Positions 27,901 to 38,040 of a stretch of 64,000 bases of DNA are shown piece by piece. The first letter of the stretch is position 1. Every line of letters begins with the position of its first letter. The position numbers were made by a program, and so were the translations under genes. The stretch is from Eremophila alpestris peregrina (Eukaryota; Chordata; Aves; Passeriformes; Alaudidae): NCBI GenBank assembly GCA_009792885.1, contig WMCF01000030.1, positions 3,884,891 through 3,948,890 of the forward strand, given 5' to 3'. Below the pieces are notes generated by a model, which worked only from the letters and a program-made list of their open reading frames with translations, had not been told where the DNA came from and searched no databases.

Positions 27901-30900
27901 GACAGTAGAATTTCTGATATCAGAGGCAGCTCTTAAATGAGGGAGAAGAGACCTCTCTCAAGATTCAGCAACCTTTATACTCTGAAACTTTCTCCTGATG
28001 CTAGCTTTAATTATCATTTATTCATATTAATCCCATTCATATACTGCCTACACTGGATGCACAGAACAGATTGTTCATTTTGCAGGTCCCCTGTAGGTAT
28101 TTAATACCACCTTGAAGTTTCATTTCTTTTTTCTATCTAGGTTTTTCAGTCTTACTTTCTAGAGCACTCTTGACTGCTGCTCTATGGATTTTCACTAATA
28201 GCCCAAGTAAATAATGACTTAGAATAGTGTAGTATGGAATGAAATTAACCCTGGTTTAGGCTATGGGTTTTGTGATTCTGTAGAATTTTGGCTTATCCAT
28301 TTATGGAAATAGTCTTGCTGTAATAGTCAGTTTTGAAAGGCTTTCTTACAACAAGTAAGTTACAGTGATCAAGGAAGCAAATCTGGGCTTTGTTCTTTGA
28401 ATTCTTATGAGCTGGAGTTTCAAGAGAATCAGGTCTATTAATCTTCGGAATTCTTATTCTGTTAGCTGGTCTGTTTCTGGATTTTTAGGTAATGGATTTA
28501 TCTAAGTGAAGCCAGGAAACAAAAATTTCATTTTTCTGACTAGTTACATCTGCCTGGAAAAATATTAGGAAAGATGAATTGGCATCTTTCGCATCATCAT
28601 CTAGTTTTGTCATTCCTGGCCTTCTTGTCTCCACTTTTATGCTCTTCCTGATGAAGTTAGCCTAAATTGCTAAGCACAAGACATCCTGTGTTGGTGTAAA
28701 TGCACGTGATACAGCACTTTTTCAAATTAAACCTCTACATCTCTACATGTCCTCCTTGATTTCATTCCTAACCTCCTTGATGCACTAGAACATGAAAAAT
28801 CCAGTGCCATTCTCTTGTGCACAGAAAAGTCTTGGTTGAAATTACGTAAGCAATCCCAGTACTTATGATGTCACACACTTTGAAATGAGAAACAAACCAG
28901 AAACAAAAGTATAAGCAAAGCATAACTAAGTATAGCATCTTTCTCTATCTTTTACTATATATGTATATATTCTGTTGTTAGGAAAAATAGTGATGATGTT
29001 GTTACCTTAGAAACCAGAATGCCATGGACAATTGCCAAGTCATGTTAAGTTTGTTTTGAGTATTTGATCTTTTGCTCAAGTTAAAGCAATAGATTGCAGA
29101 ATAAACTGCAGAAGATGGTAAAATTCAGCACTTAAATTTGTCTGAAGTTTATATAAAGATCAGCTACTTCAGACTATTTTAGAATAAAGCATTTTGAGAA
29201 GTTTAAATAGGAAGATGGTTTAAGGCACATAGTATATTGATTTTATTTAAAAGTGTATTGTCTCCCAAATTTTGCTTAGAAGTGAGTTATATGTGCAAAA
29301 AGTTAAGATAGTTATAAAACTAGGATTGGTAACTAATTTCTTAATGGAAAATTTGCTAAGTGTATGTTTTCTCTCATCACCAGCAGATAGATAGTCAGTA
29401 AGGGCAGCAGCAGCAGCCAGCTAGCCTGATGAATGAGTGTAATCCAGTCTCTTTGTATTGTACAGCTTGAGAAATGCCAGTGGCCTGACAGCAGCAGACC
29501 TTGCACATACCCAGGGCTTCCAAGAATGTGCCCAGTTTCTTTTGAACCTCCAGAATTGTCACCTGAATCGTTTCTATAGCAATGGCACCTTAAATGGGGT
29601 TCATCAGAATGCAGGTCCCAACCCATTCAGTGGTGGGACAAGTCGAAAGAGATCCTTTGAAGATGTGGAGTCTGCTGGAGTAAAGAAGGCTAGAACAGAA
29701 GGTGAGACCCCTGAGGTAAAAGGGATGGGTTGATACTGTTGCTGAGAAAAGAAAATAAACGTTTTAAAGTCTTTTGGAGTGGATGTTGAGTATTATTGAC
29801 AAACTCACTTATCTAAATTACATATTAATACAAGAAGCAGATTATTACAATTATTCCATGCCACAAGATCCCAGTTTTCCCTGTCATCATCTTGGCATGT
29901 TCAGAAATTTCCATTTCCAGAGAGTGCTAAAGCTGCATGATGCTGAGAATAATTATGCAGAAGAGTAGGAGCTGAAATTAGTTTCTACTCCTTCCTCAGT
30001 TTCTTCAGCTTCAGGAGGTTATGTTCCATTGATTCACAGAGATGCCTGGATGTTCTGATGGTAATTTTCCATTCAGGGATTAATTCACAGTTCAGAAACT
30101 GCTGCATAAGGTGGATGGAAGAAATTGAATGCAGAAGAGTTTTCCAAATCAAGAGGGGTTATCAGCATATCCTAAGTTACCAGGATTGTTTTCCAAGGGA
30201 AACTGCTGTCTTACACAAGGGTATAAGAACAGAATGAACTTGTAGGTTTCCTATCCAGTCTTGTATTTTGAGGGTACTGCTGCTTTGCCAGCAAAGCATG
30301 GAATAGTACAACCTAAAGATACGTTTTGGTAGCTCTGTAGAAATTTTTTAGAAACACCTTGATAAACATGATTGAAAATTATCTTCTTACTTTCTATGGG
30401 TCATCCCACTAAATTATTACTAAAACAAAGGGAATAGTTCTGCACTCAAACCGCTGTTTTCCTGATGATGCTTATCAGGATATTTATCAGGAAAGGGACT
30501 TCATAGGTCTTCATTGAAGACAATTCAGTTTAAGTTGATGTTCTAACATAAGGGTCTTCCAAGGAGCCAAGTAGAATGGACTTAAACAGTGCTTAATTCC
30601 AGATAGCAAGGGGGAAATTGAGACCTAAACCATGTTTCTAAATATGACATAGGTAGCATAAATCTCATCAATATCAACACTGCTATTTGTTCAGTACTTG
30701 CTATCCAAGCAGCACTTCACCCATACCAGGATCAGAGACCTTAACTGGGTACTCTATTGCCCATCATAAACAGGATATGTTGCTTCATGTAGCTCGTCTA
30801 AATGAGAAATGTCACTATGGAGAAGAGTCCCTGTGCAATTAAATACAAGACTTCAGGAATAAATATTTCCTAAGCAGCTACTTGGAATAAGAAAACTTGC

Positions 30901-33900
30901 CCAGTACACAGGTGTCCATAACTACTGCTGTAAGATGTTTTCAGTCTATTGATCTGCTACCAGGAGGCACTGCTTGAAGTCAAGATAATTTACCTTGCAT
31001 TTTGAAAAGCTGCTGCATCTGAGTGTTCCTAAGCATCTGTCTCAGAATATGCTCTAAGCCAGTCAGTCAATGGGCAGTGTTTCCCCACAATCTGGGATGT
31101 GGTGCTGTATCTGCACTACCTCTCACTGTACAGAGTTGGTTCAGTACCTAAGTTAAGACTGAGCAAATCAATAGACAGTGCTTGAACAAGTGCTCCTGAG
31201 CAATTACAGAAATGCTGTAAAAGCAGTTGGGGTAGATAATTTTTGAAGTTGTTAACAGTATGACTTCTTAAGACCTTCACAAACAAATGGAAAAGCTCTG
31301 CTGCTTTTGCTTGAAGGTTTTTGGAGTATCTAAGAGATGCATCTCAGCTGCAGAAGCTGCAGTTTCTAATCTGACATATTTGCCCTCAAAGACTTCAGCA
31401 TCAGTAATAACTATTGCATTGATGTAAAAAGCCTCTTGCACTGAGAATGAGTCACTGTTCCTGAGGCCTTTTGGTAAACAACAGAGCTGAGTCATCAGTT
31501 ACCACTACATCTTTGTGCTTAGCTGGCCTTTTTACAGAACAAGCCCAATTTTGTGTTAATTTTAAACCCTTCCTAAAACCACAGTGGTCTGGTGTCCTTT
31601 AAAGACTTCTTTGCACAGGAGATTCCAGGTGTTTGGAGAGTGAAGCCAACCTGTATTGGCAGGGAAAAGTCAGTTTTGATGGCCATACCCCAAATAAGAA
31701 CGATCAGTGCTTTTGAACTACTTGCTGCCACAACATATGTCCCTTACAAGAACCTGTAAGTGCTAGCATTGAGAGAAGAGAAATGCTTAAGGTGTGCTTT
31801 GCCCTGGAATAACTAAACTGGGCAGTGCATGGCTATTACTTGCAATTGTTTATATGCACACAGATGTATCTGCTAACAGGTGCATAGTATTAAAAAAAGC
31901 CTTAGGCCTCAAAATTAGGCAACACTCATACATGATACACTGTGATAGAAAATAATTACTCAGGTCTAATTAACAGAAGTAAATTGGTGACCACTTTCTG
32001 AATATATACCAAATAATTTTTAATTTTGACTTAAAAACATAAACCGGATTTTATGTCCATTTTTGTAAAATCAATTCCAGAAATCGCATCCTGCTTCCTG
32101 GGAAGGTCAGCAGGAGGTGGTGCACAGTTCAAAGATGATGATGATGCACACTGGACCATGTGGTCACACAGCTGTATTAGTGTCAGTTGTAATCCTGGCT
32201 CCTCTCTTGCTGCCCTCAGCAGGCTGACCTGTGATCTGTGACAAGGGTGCTGCTTACAGCCAGTGTCTCAGTGTCACGAGCCTCAGCACAGATGCTTTGG
32301 GTGTTCTGTGTGAGGTGTGATGGAGGGCATGCCTGGAACTGGACCCTGGAATTGGCCTGTGTGAAACTGCTCTTACATTTTCCTCCAGATAACTGAGAAA
32401 AAAAGCTTTTCCCTTCCTGGTTTAGGGTAATTTGAAGCCTGCTGATCCGAGGGCCCTGATGTCATTTAAGCCCTCAGTGATCTCTTTGGCCCTGGAACAC
32501 GTCAGGGCTTAAAGTTCTTTAAAAATGAGTAATTTATGAAAATTTTGGTTGTGCCCAAGGTAATAGGAGCTGAATTGCAGTCTGCCAAAACAGGCATTTA
32601 TATCATAATAAGGCTGTGTGCTGTGTCTGTAGAAAAGTGTGTTAATGTCAGTGTGAGAGCAGGGCAGGGCCTGCCGGGAGAGTAGTTGAGCAGTGCTCTG
32701 GGTACAGGTGTAGTAGTGAAGTAGTAGTGAAGTCAAGCCCATCTTGCTTGTTAAAGCATTCCCCCCAGCAGTCCAACCACCTGGCAGCTTCTCTCAGAAG
32801 ACAATTCTGCTTATTCAGCTCTTTAAGAGATCCCTGGAACAGTCTGGTATGGATAAGGGTGGGTTACTGGGACCAGGCCCTTGGCAGTGAGAAAAGGGAG
32901 CAGTCTAAACTGACAGAGTTGGGCACATCTCCTGTAAAGCCTAAATAGGAGTAACTTATATTTCTCTCCATTCAATTTTGTACATCAGACTAGTAACTAT
33001 TATATGTAAGTGCAAAGTCTAATAGGTACCCTGGAAACTCTCTGTTCTGCTTTCATAATCAAAGTATTCATCTTTTTGTTGGCTGAGTTTTCAAGTGGGA
33101 ACTAATGACTAAACACGACTTTTTTTGTCAGCTTACAGCTTTGATGGCTTAATACCAATGCTGAATGGAGGAGCTGAGGACGATGCTGACAATATGCACG
33201 TTGATAGAGAGTTTGCTGTTGTATCAGGTGGGAGTGGACAGTTTCCTGTTAACTACAACAACATTCAAATGGTTGAAGACACCAAACAACAGGAGAGTAC
33301 TTCTGTTGGACCAAAAGAAATTGAAATATACACTGTTTCTGCAATGCAAACTCCTTGTCGTTGCAAGAACCAATATGCGTTTTATTTTTAATTTAAGTAT
33401 AAAACGTAGTCCTTTATTTTTGCACATTGTTGTCTGGAGTCTTGAAAACTATTGTATTGCTGTAACACCCATTATATTGGGGGTTTAGTAGGTATCAAAA
33501 ATTAGCTGTTTCATGCAATGTATTGTAATGGTGAAAGAGAAGGTTTATTAGTAATTTCTTAATATTTCAGAAACAGAAGTCCACGATGGCTGTTTCACTT
33601 TTAACCTGAGGCTTGTATTACATTGTGCCTTGCTTCTAGTTGCTATAATTTTGAGTTAAAGGAAATTAAAAAATAAGTTAAATTATTTGTTTAATTTTGA
33701 TTGAGTAGATAGTAAGAAGACTTGATACGGAAACATATCCTAGCTTTGAAAACAACATGTTGTGACAAAATTATACTCAAAACAGTACAATAAATACTAT
33801 AGAGAATAGTCTAGACATACACCCTGTGTTCAGAACTTGCTCAGACACAATGACATAAGTGCAGGATCCTGCTGTGGGGTTTTTATGTAAATAGAAGACC

Positions 33901-36584
33901 AAACATCACAGTTTTAATCTACTATTTGGAACTAGTGTATCTGGGCAAACAGATCTTGTGTTTTGTACCAATCACCATGAATCAGTCAAAATGTTACTAG
34001 GATTGGTCAGTATTAATGCTCTAGATTTTTTAAGGGCTGCTTAATCAAGATGCTTTTGGTAGCAGGATGTGTATAGAGTTTGATTAAAACTGCCTTGGGT
34101 CAGTGTTTTTTGCACTTTGTAGGTTAAGACATGGAGTTACTACAACAGTGCATTATTACATTCAGAAATTAATTTCCTATTTATCATTTTTTTCTGCCAG
34201 AAATATGTTTATGCTTTGTACCACAGATTCAGTTCAACAAAGGGAATGATAAATAATAGATATTTTAATATATTATGAATAAATATATATACATATATAT
34301 GTAGTCAATAGTTTAAAAGTAGACTATGATATTTTCCAGTGATAATTACTAAGTGTTCTTATTTATGGAAAAATTATTTTCTTTCATAAACATACTCTAT
34401 TACTGTATTACTCTAAGTGCTCATTTTTAGCCAATAATAACATTCTATAATTATCACTAGAACTACTCATTACCTACTTTCGCATATTAACGAATAGAAG
34501 TGCCAGATTTATTAAATTTGATTTGGCAAAACGAGCCAATAATGGTTTCTTTTTAAACAGTCAAGATTTTGCACTTTTCAGTTAATAAACACTACATGAA
34601 ACTCCTTCTGTGCGTTTTCATCACTGAAGTATTAACTTTGATGTCTTGATGGGCTTGTGGGGTTTTTTTTCCACTTTTAATGAGAATTCATGGTTAGTGA
34701 GTTTGGCTGATGTGGTTATTTTAACTGATGTAGGGACTAAACTGGGAACTCCAGTTAGTGCATCCAGGGAGTTACAAGCTGGACACATTTCTTGTGTAAC
34801 ATCCTGGTGTCTGTGAAGTATCAGTGCTGTAATTCCTACTTTAAATAATAGCCATGGAAAAACTGAGAGAGAACCAAAACTCTGGATTCTTCCTTGTCAG
34901 ACAGTGGTACTCATTATGTGTCACTTAAATGGGAACCCAGTGTTTTACAAATGTGGGAAGTTGCCAACAGACTAAATTAACTGAATTAATTTGCATACAC
35001 GCAGTAAATGCAATCCTGTTTTGCACATGGGTTTATGCATTCATGGAGACATAAACATATGTGCATGTATCCAAGGATAATCACAGAATGTAAAATCTTT
35101 AAATGTCACCACATAGCTGTGTAGTTGCTATGTTTGCCTTGCTCATCTTTACCAATATAGACATAAATTATATTTTAAAGGCAGAATATATCATGCATTT
35201 TTTGTGCTAGTACTTTTGAGTACCACTGCAAAAACATGCATTTCAGACAGACTGATGAAATCTGTTCATGGAAACAAAACCTGTTGTACTTATTACTAAC
35301 TTCAAAGAGGAAATTGCTTCAAAACAGTTGTCAGTGATTTTTGCATGCACATTTTTAGAATTTTGTTTCCTACTGCTATTTTTTAGTCTTCTGTGCACTC
35401 TGCTGTTGCTATTGTATGGCATTTTGCATGTGGATTGTACAGATGCTATTATAAGCATAGCATTAAATACAAACCTGCCCAGTATGTTATCTAGCAAGCT
35501 GCTAAGTACGTTGAAGTACTTTCTGAATAAAGGAACTTGGAAACATTTTATATTAGCACCCCAGCATAACATTTATTTATTTGACTTACTTCAGTGCTTA
35601 CTGTACTGTGAGAGTTACAACTAAAAAGAAAAAAAAGGCCACCATTTCTTTACAGCTGAAAAATGGAAAAAAAACACCCTTCACCCTCTCACAGATACTC
35701 AGTTCTTGTATGTACATAATCTTGTATTCCTAGAGGACATTGCAGTTAAGGTGGAAAGATCACTTTTATTCCATCCTTGAAAACACTGCCCAGAATGTTG
35801 TCTGCTGCACTTACTTCATACAGTTAAATAAAAAAAAAAAAAAAATCTGAGAAGCTCACATTGTCTTTGCAAAGATTAATATAGGCATATTTTCAAAACA
35901 AATGTGGATAGATAGTTGCATTGTCAACATAAGAATCCATGCCACAGACTTACTGGTCAGATCTCTTGGAACTACCTACATTGTTATAAAGGAAGGACAG
36001 GTTTATTTTCAAAGCTGTGTATGGAAGCATTTTTAAGTAAGTGAAGTATAGTGGAGGCGTGTTGATGTATTTCCATTTACTCTTAATTGTTGGTGACAGG
36101 TGTATTTCTCAATGCAGATATGAGTAGCAGTAGCTCCATATTGAGTGCTCTGACAAATGGATGTGCCATCAATGGACATTTGGATTTCAGCGCGGCGCAG
36201 CAGCTCCGTGGGATGGACACCAGGCCTGAGGAGTGCCCAGCACTGGCACCTGACAGAGCCATTCCTGGAGTGACCTCCCCCAGCAGGCATCGAGCTCACG
36301 TCGGGAGCGGTGCCGAGGAGCCGGAAAAGGCCATGAGCACTTCCACAGAGATGTGTGGGTCTCTGCACCTGAACGGGAGCCCCAGCAGCTGCGTTTCCAA
36401 CAGGCCCTCCTGGGTGGAGGACCCTGGAGACACGTTGCACTATGGACACTACCATGGTTTTGGGGATACTGCTGAAAGCATCCCTGAACTCAGCAGTGTT
36501 GTTGAGCATTCCAATTCTGTCAAGGTCGAACAGAGATATGACAATACTGTCCTAGGCACAATGTACCTGTACCACGGTTCCTAG
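731..36584 (+). CDS. ANKRD10: Ankyrin repeat domain-containing protein 10, complete gene, six coding exons (join 731-931, 6604-6756, 14982-15073, 29466-29701, 33132-33227, 36118-36584)
   Basis: Joining the six exons gives 1245 nt, or 414 residues plus TAG, with every junction GT-AG and every phase consistent. Human ANKRD10 is about 420 residues and matches throughout as I recall it. Ankyrin repeats fall at about residues 21-40, 54-86, 89-118 and 122-149, and a fifth capping repeat follows at about 151-180. TPxH/TPxHxAA signatures are clear (TPIHWAA 57-63, TPAHIAA 91-97, TPIHKAA 124-130). A bipartite basic motif (RKR 209-211, KKAR 222-225) suggests nuclear import. An acidic patch (EDDAD 243-247) and a serine-rich linker lead to a tail at about 327-414 with no known domain. 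Ankyrin stacks bind proteins. The partners and function of ANKRD10 are poorly defined, so nuclear scaffolding is inference. No frameshift or internal stop was found. Regulation appears to be from the CpG-island promoter, and alternative intronic 3' ends are possible in introns 4 and 5. Confidence 0.95.
932..6603 (+). other. ANKRD10: ANKRD10 intron 1 (5.7 kb)
   Basis: The first 670 bases belong to the CpG island. The rest is AT-rich intronic sequence with T-rich runs (for example near 1858-1875 and 2990-3001). I see no exon, RNA gene or clear transposon in it. A short perfect inverted repeat (9-base arms at 3404-3412 and 3420-3428) is the only structured item I noticed. The acceptor is a pyrimidine-rich stretch ending in AG at 6602-6603. 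Confidence 0.85.
1024..1035 (-). promoter_or_regulatory. ANKRD10: YY1-type site in early intron 1
   Basis: The + strand reads GGCGCCATCTTT, whose complement carries AAGATGGCGCC, a close match to the YY1 consensus. YY1 sites are often just downstream of the start sites of CpG-island genes. This one is about 300 bases after the start codon, within the island. Function is inferred from motif and position only. Confidence 0.5.
6604..6756 (+). CDS. ANKRD10: ANKRD10 coding exon 2 (residues 68-118)
   Basis: It is 153 bases, phase 0 to phase 0. It completes ankyrin repeat two (LECLMQLVRAGASVNA) and encodes repeat three (FAQTPAHIAAFGGHPQCL to GANINKQ). The donor is CAG|GTACGG at 6757. Reading past the donor adds only ten codons before a stop at 6787-6789. 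Confidence 0.95.
6757..14981 (+). other. ANKRD10: ANKRD10 intron 2 (8.2 kb), containing one LTR
   Basis: AT-rich intronic DNA. The LTR at 10656-11130 is the only mobile element I recognise in it. There is a GAATGA-rich stretch near 8143-8176 and T runs near 7793-7806, 9822-9832 and 11230-11242. Several 60-90 codon open frames occur (for example 12764-13036) but none resembles a known protein. The acceptor is TTGTCTTTACAG, ending at 14981. Confidence 0.8.
10656..11130. mobile_element. Avian endogenous retrovirus LTR, apparently solo
   Basis: The segment begins TGTTGGGGTTTAACCCC and ends near CTTCACA, so it has TG...CA termini, and it is about 475 bases long. The start, an internal GAGCATGATGTCATATGATA-like block, the TCACAAATCCAAAACAT block and a closing ATGAAGAAAATTA block all resemble the long LTR family common in bird genomes, which I place in or near the ERVL/ERVK-like group. 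I found no gag, pol or env sequence beside it, so it is probably a solo LTR left by recombination. Clear target-site duplications are not visible, and old age would explain that. The orientation and exact subfamily are uncertain. Confidence 0.72.
14982..15073 (+). CDS. ANKRD10: ANKRD10 coding exon 3 (residues 119-149, split)
   Basis: It is 92 bases long and encodes DYVGETPIHKAARSGSMD through GAQI, the fourth ankyrin repeat. It ends two bases into an Asp codon that is completed by the first base of exon 4 (GA|C). The donor is a near-perfect GTAAGT at 15074. The exon is too short to show up as an open frame of its own. It was located from the conserved TPIHKAARSGS motif and the consistent junction phases. 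Confidence 0.95.
15074..29465 (+). other. ANKRD10: ANKRD10 intron 3 (14.4 kb)
   Basis: This is the largest intron, uniformly AT-rich. It has a TTTG repeat at about 23890-23931 and many short T or A runs. I see no exon, no processed pseudogene and no confident transposon. A CpG-containing stretch near 23040-23320, which includes an octamer-like ATTTGCAT near 23305, stands out slightly from its surroundings. The sequence alone does not show whether it is constrained. Confidence 0.8.
23890..23931. repeat. TTTG simple repeat
   Basis: A T run is followed by several TTTG units and a second T run, within intron 3. It is an ordinary low-complexity tract, consistent with a mutated poly(T). Confidence 0.8.
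29466..29701 (+). CDS. ANKRD10: ANKRD10 coding exon 4 (residues 149-228, both ends split)
   Basis: It is 236 bases long. Its first base completes Asp149. It then encodes LRNASGLTAADLAHTQGF, a capping ankyrin-like helix pair (QECAQFLLNLQNCHLN), a low-complexity NG-rich stretch and the basic bipartite motif RKRSFEDVESAGVKKAR. It ends one base into codon 228. The donor is GTGAGA at 29702. Confidence 0.95.
29702..29759 (+). other. ANKRD10: Possible intron 4 read-through end of ANKRD10
   Basis: Without splicing at 29702, the frame adds ten codons (GETPEVKGMG) and stops at TGA 29731-29733. An AATAAA lies 20 bases further on, at 29754-29759. A second GTAAAA donor-like site sits at 29716. This arrangement would allow a short isoform ending after the basic motif. 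No transcript evidence is available. Confidence 0.3.
29702..33131 (+). other. ANKRD10: ANKRD10 intron 4 (3.4 kb)
   Basis: This intron has a somewhat more even base composition than intron 3, and I recognise no transposon or RNA gene in it. The open frames within it (60-75 codons on either strand) have no recognisable similarity. The acceptor is a T-rich tract ending TTTTTTGTCAG at 33131. Confidence 0.75.
33132..33227 (+). CDS. ANKRD10: ANKRD10 coding exon 5 (residues 228-260, both ends split)
   Basis: It is 96 bases long, phase 1 to phase 1. It encodes AYSFDGLIPMLNGG followed by the conserved acidic EDDADNMHVDREFAVVS segment. Its last base begins Asp260, which is completed in exon 6. The donor GTGGGAGTGG departs from consensus at +3 to +5. 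That fits the read-through ending described separately. Confidence 0.93.
33228..33794 (+). other. ANKRD10: Alternative 3' end of ANKRD10 by intron 5 read-through
   Basis: If the weak donor at 33228 is skipped, the frame continues for 53 codons (starting GGSGQFPVNYNN and ending NQYAFYF) to TAA 33389-33391. A downstream AATAAA lies at 33789-33794. The product would be about 313 residues. It would keep the ankyrin repeats, basic motif and acidic patch but lose the conserved C-terminal tail. Human ANKRD10 has an annotated intronic transcript (ANKRD10-IT1), which makes transcription ending in this region plausible. Use of this end in the bird is inference. Confidence 0.4.
35827..35845 (+). repeat. 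AATAAA followed by a 16-base A tract
   Basis: AATAAA at 35827-35832 runs directly into a genomic poly(A) run ending at 35845. Such a site often produces internally primed cDNAs. It could also mark an old poly(A) tail or a rarely used cleavage site in intron 5. Confidence 0.6.
36118..36584 (+). CDS. ANKRD10: ANKRD10 coding exon 6 (residues 260-414 and stop)
   Basis: It is 467 bases long and ends with TAG at 36582-36584. It encodes a serine run (SSSSSIL), the LTNGCAINGHLDF motif and a more variable, GC-richer linker (about residues 285-326). The rest is the conserved tail with motifs SLHLNGSPSS, RPSWVED, YGHYHGFGDTAESIPEL and the terminal LGTMYLYHGS. The tail is close to the human protein as I remember it, although it contains no catalogued domain. 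Confidence 0.95.
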
Positions 36585-37739
36585 GTGAATGACATTTATA
36601 TCTCATTGAAATTGCTACCAAATGAAACTGGGGGGACAGATGCCTCACATAGCATTAAATTTGAAGATCGCAACTTGTTGCTATTTTTACACTTTGTTTA
36701 TATGAGAAGTAAACCTTTGATTTGACAGCCTTATACAGTAGTTGTAGTTTATTGCATGTATGGGGCTTATTTAGTGATAAAATAGGTGCTGTCATGATGG
36801 AATGTTCATTGTTTTAATTTTTTTTATTATGGAATGTTCTGGTTTTGTATTTTTTTTCTAAGCTAGTTAACACTATCTTTCCCTTTTTAGAGCTGTTTTC
36901 CCTTTTATTAAGACAATGTTTAACTGAATTTTGTGAAGAAAATGTTAAGTATGTGCATCACTTAAGGGTAAAGATTTTTCTTTTCCGTATCTTCTGCTGA
37001 AGCTATGGTAGCAATATCAATGCCAGCTCTCACTATGCAAGGTTGAAAGTGGCAATCTTCTGGAGCTTCTCTGACTTTATAGTTTGTACATTTGTTTGGT
37101 ATAATTAGATGTTCATCTTTAAATTTTCCAAACGAGTTGTTTAAAAATGCGGAGACAGATTTGGAAGAAGTTGCTGTTTCACTTTCTGTAGAGTAGGAGT
37201 GCTTTTTGTTGTTGTTGGGCTCTTTGCATTGCAGAGTGGGGAATTGGGCTGCCTTTGTCTGGTCGAAGTGGGGTGTGCCTCAGGTTAGCTCTGTGGTGGG
37301 TTTCTTTGGCTTCTCTCCTTTGTATGTGTGCTTGATGTTTTACCATAGCTCACAGACTGGAGGCATGTTGGCACTGTTTGCTTTGTACACGGTTTAAAAT
37401 TGCTGTTACTCGTTATAGAATTTGCCAAGTCAAAATATTTGAGTTTGACTGTCTTGGATATACATTTATTGTCTTTTTTTTAACATATGCTTTGAAAATG
37501 TATCGTTGTGTACTCTTTGAGCTATGCTCACAGAAAATACATTGTATTTAATGCTTAATACACAAATCAAAATTCATATAAGTGCACTATATGAGCACTA
37601 ATGCTATAAGTTGCTGCTTGTGTTATAAGTGAAGAGTGGGGAAGAATATGGTAAATGAGATAAGCCCTCTGAATTGTGTTGATTTTTTTTTGTTCTTGTT
37701 TTGTTTAAAAAGGGACCTTTACAAATTGGATTTAAAAAA

Positions 37740-37745
37740 AATAAA
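37740..37745 (+). terminator. ANKRD10: Candidate ANKRD10 poly(A) signal (proximal)
   Basis: Canonical AATAAA about 1.16 kb after the stop codon, followed within 40 bases by a T/G-rich stretch (ATTTTGTTTAGATGTT), which fits a downstream element. Confidence 0.55.
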
Positions 37746-38016
37746 GAAACATATTACATTGTATCTGAATATTTTGTTTAGATGTTATTATTTTAGTGGG
37801 AAGTTGGGAGAGCGTTAAATAGTTTAGAAGTCACAATTCTCATCATCTTTCTCAGTGCTGCTGTGGAATTTCTTTTTGTCAGTATATGAAAGCAGCTGGG
37901 AACAGCCCTACAAGTTGTCCTTCATTGAATTACAGAAACACAAACTGGATATTTGGTGTATGACAAGTTGCATCAGCCTTCAGCTTAAAAAATACTGGGT
38001 TAAAATATTGCCTGTC

Positions 38017-38022
38017 AATAAA
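38017..38022 (+). terminator. ANKRD10: Candidate ANKRD10 poly(A) signal (distal)
   Basis: Canonical AATAAA embedded in an A run, about 1.43 kb after the stop codon. A further AATAAA at 38489-38494 is a weaker alternative. Confidence 0.45.
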
Positions 38023-38040
38023 AAAAAATTATAGTCTCAT

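Larger units (their letters stand above)
33228..36117 (+). other. ANKRD10: ANKRD10 intron 5 (2.9 kb)
   Basis: This intron is strongly AT-rich and UTR-like, with AATAAA motifs, an AT-dinucleotide stretch near 34279-34302 and an A tract at 35830-35845. A 118-codon open frame at 35268-35624 is hydrophobic and AT-driven and I do not consider it a gene. The acceptor TTTCTCAATGCAG ends at 36117. Confidence 0.75.
36585..38040 (+). other. ANKRD10: ANKRD10 3' UTR (end approximate)
   Basis: AT-rich sequence follows the stop codon without another long open frame in the same direction. Candidate poly(A) signals lie at 37740-37745, 38017-38022 and 38489-38494. A 3' UTR of 1.2-1.5 kb is in line with the known gene. 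The right boundary given here assumes cleavage shortly after 38022, but the site near 37745 is equally credible. Confidence 0.65.

Noticed and set aside
35268..35624. 118-codon hydrophobic open frame in intron 5
   Set aside because: It is Leu/Phe/Tyr-rich as expected from T-rich DNA, overlaps a 109-codon frame on the other strand and has no similarity that I recognise.
36033..36509. 158-codon minus-strand open frame
   Set aside because: It is the antisense shadow of ANKRD10 exon 6, whose plus-strand frame is clearly the conserved one.
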